Assembly (NCBI GenBank): GCA_017656295.1
Contig: JACDOC010000016.1
Coordinates: forward strand, 1-59,636
Length of the DNA: 59,636 bases
Reading direction: 5' to 3'
Source of the DNA: Bacillus sp. (in: firmicutes)
Lineage (GTDB): Bacteria; Bacillota; Bacilli; Bacillales; JACDOC01
Part shown: positions 58,277-59,636 of the stretch, piece by piece
Layout of the letters: each line of letters opens with the position of its first letter
How positions within the stretch are numbered: position 1 is the stretch's first letter
Program-made: the position numbers and the translations under genes
Notes under the pieces: model-generated
What the model was told of the DNA's origin: nothing
Databases searched by the model: none
Seen by the model: only the letters and a program-made list of their open reading frames with translations

Positions 58277-59470
58277 TTATCGGTCTAATAATAATGGTTC
58301 TTGTAATAAACGACTTGCTTTTATATTTTCAACGGCTTGTTGTAGGCGTTCTTTTGGTTGAACTAAAGCGATACGAACATATCCATCACCTGTTGGCCCA
58401 AAAGCATGCCCTGGAGTAACCACTACATGCGCTTTGTCCATCAAAGCATAGACAAATTCCATGGTATTCCAACCGGTGGGAACCTTCGCCCAAACAAACA
58501 TCCCACCTTGTGGAGAATCGACGTGCCATCCGAGGGAATGGAGGCCTTGAACAAAAATGTCTCTCCGTTCTTGGTATATTTGCCGTGTGTTTTCACAAAA
58601 CTCATCACCATGTAACAGAGCTTCAATGGCCGCTTGTTGAATCGGTAAAAAGACGCCGTAATCTAGATTCGATTTTAACCGAAGGATCGCTTGGATAATG
58701 TCGGCATTTCCCACCACGTACCCGATACGACAGCCAGCCAAACTGAAACTTTTAGAAAGCGAGTTAACTTCAATACCCACGTCTTTTGCTCCAGGGATAG
58801 ATAAAAAACTTATTGGTTGTTGACCATCAAAGTAAAATTCGCCATAAGCAAAATCGTGTACGACAATGATGTTGTATGTTCGGGCAAACTGGATGACTTC
58901 TTCAAAAAAGTCTTTCGATGCCATGGCCGGTATTGGGTTCCCTGGATAATTCAAAATCATTAATGAAGCTTTATGGGCAACCTCTTCAGGGATCAGTGAT
59001 AGATCTGGTAAAAACTGATTTTCTTTTAAAAGAGGCATAAAATATGGTATAGCACCTGCCATGGCGATTCCAGTAGCATAGGCTGTATATCCTGGATCAG
59101 GAACAAGTATGTAATCATCAGGATCAGCAAAAACCATCGGAATATGTACGAGTGCATCTTGGGAACCCATCGATAACAATACTTCAGATTTCGGATCCAC
59201 GTCTATTTGATATTTCCGATGATAGTATTGGGAAACAGCATCAAAAAATGGTTGAATTCCTGTCAACGTATACCCATATTGCGTATCATCTTTTGTTAAA
59301 TCAGATAATACACTTTTTACAAGAGGAGATGGCGGTAAATCGGGACTACCAATACTTAAATCAATCATATCTACCCCATCTCTCAATTTTTTCTTTTTAT
59401 ATTCCACTAACTCATTAAAGATGGAAGGTTGAAATCGTTCCATGCGTTTCGATAATCGAATACGACTCAT
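58277..59470 (-). CDS. PLP aminotransferase class I/II (DapL/AlaT-like)
   Basis: A 397-residue fold-type I aminotransferase. It shows the N-terminal LSIGSPDLPPSPLV element, DPGYTAYATG, the cofactor-contact NYPGNPIPA, the VHDFAYGEFYFDG aspartate and PLP lysine in SLSKSFSLAGCRIGYVVGN, and a C-terminal VRIALVQPKERL arginine. Family members include LL-diaminopimelate aminotransferase and alanine aminotransferases, and the substrate cannot be settled by eye. AATGGAGGTAC precedes the ATG. It is convergent with ilvA. Confidence 0.87.
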   Translation of the reverse strand: MSRIRLSKRMERFQPSIFNELVEYKKKKLRDGVDMIDLSIGSPDLPPSPLVKSVLSDLTKDDTQYGYTLTGIQPFFDAVSQYYHRKYQIDVDPKSEVLLSMGSQDALVHIPMVFADPDDYILVPDPGYTAYATGIAMAGAIPYFMPLLKENQFLPDLSLIPEEVAHKASLMILNYPGNPIPAMASKDFFEEVIQFARTYNIIVVHDFAYGEFYFDGQQPISFLSIPGAKDVGIEVNSLSKSFSLAGCRIGYVVGNADIIQAILRLKSNLDYGVFLPIQQAAIEALLHGDEFCENTRQIYQERRDIFVQGLHSLGWHVDSPQGGMFVWAKVPTGWNTMEFVYALMDKAHVVVTPGHAFGPTGDGYVRIALVQPKERLQQAVENIKASRLLQEPLLLDR

Positions 59471-59636
59471 GTTCGTACCTCCATTTCGTTGATGGATGAA
59501 TGATATTTTTAGTAGTTTATCATATTTTGTAAAAGGTAGTGAAGATACAAATGATACATGATTGAGTCAAGTATTTGTGGGCAGTTTTTTTCTCCCTAAC
59601 AATGAAAGCGGATTCACTATTTTAGGGTACTCTCTT

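Overview
The window reads as chromosomal DNA from a low-GC, spore-forming member of the Bacillaceae related to Bacillus and Geobacillus. Supporting evidence: strong GGAGG-type ribosome binding sites, sigma-A-type promoters, CcpA cre-like sites, a T-box leader, SAM-I, preQ1-I and cobalamin riboswitches, a Rok-type repressor, and small sporulation-linked proteins (Sda-like, YjcZ-like pair, YuzL-like, GerT/Hsp20-like). I saw no rRNA, tRNA, insertion sequence, prophage or CRISPR array.

Layout. 1-3760: a ribose-type sugar ABC importer operon. 3886-4944: a SAM-dependent methyltransferase. 4992-8672 (minus): ribonucleotide reductase nrdA-nrdB behind tandem NrdR boxes and a cobalamin riboswitch. 8767-8915 (plus): an independent, probably Fur-controlled, C-rich small RNA resembling FsrA. 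8949-9386: an Hsp20. 9608-12887: hom-thrC-thrB (threonine). 13005-15053: preQ1 riboswitch and queC-queD-queE (queuosine precursor). 15241-18480: alpha/beta hydrolase, a degraded intergenic repeat, a secreted subtilase and a GerT-like protein. 18948-23040: odhA-odhB (2-oxoglutarate dehydrogenase) with a cre site. 23249-23548: two convergent mini-genes, one Sda-like. 23713-31663: mixed single genes (AAC(3)-like, acyl-CoA ligase, tandem GGCT-fold protein, DhaS-like aldehyde dehydrogenase, DedA protein, Rok, TPR protein). 31907-36430: a compact operon of three NTPase/VWA proteins (MoxR-like AAA, VWA protein, ABC-class ATPase) of unknown job. 36499-37947: two YjcZ-like proteins and a degenerate tyrosine recombinase. 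38151-39144: a SAM-I riboswitch driving an unrecognised 120-residue protein and a VOC-fold protein. 39628-43269: a MerR regulator with its operator, an acyl-CoA ligase and an AidB-like acyl-CoA dehydrogenase. 43376-44449: argF with ARG-box-like sites, followed by a 21-bp-phased repeat array. 44744-46737: YkuS, a YuzL-like protein and a stand-alone MprF-type catalytic domain. 46829-58177: the branched-chain amino acid block ilvD, then a leucine-type T-box and ilvB-ilvN-ilvC-leuA-leuB-leuC-leuD-ilvA. 58277-59470: a DapL/AlaT-like aminotransferase.

How it fits together: hom-thrCB makes threonine, which ilvA deaminates to 2-oxobutyrate for the isoleucine branch run by ilvBNCD; leuABCD diverts 2-oxoisovalerate to leucine. 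The nrdAB control region predicts that the organism makes or imports B12 and carries a B12-dependent reductase elsewhere. The strongest leads for something not yet described are the three-gene NTPase/VWA operon, the SAM-I-controlled orphan operon, the FsrA-like RNA (which may also encode a 7-residue peptide), the 21-bp-phased repeat array after argF, and the preQ1 leader with two competing copies of the same pairing segment. All family assignments come from reading motifs by eye; no database was searched.
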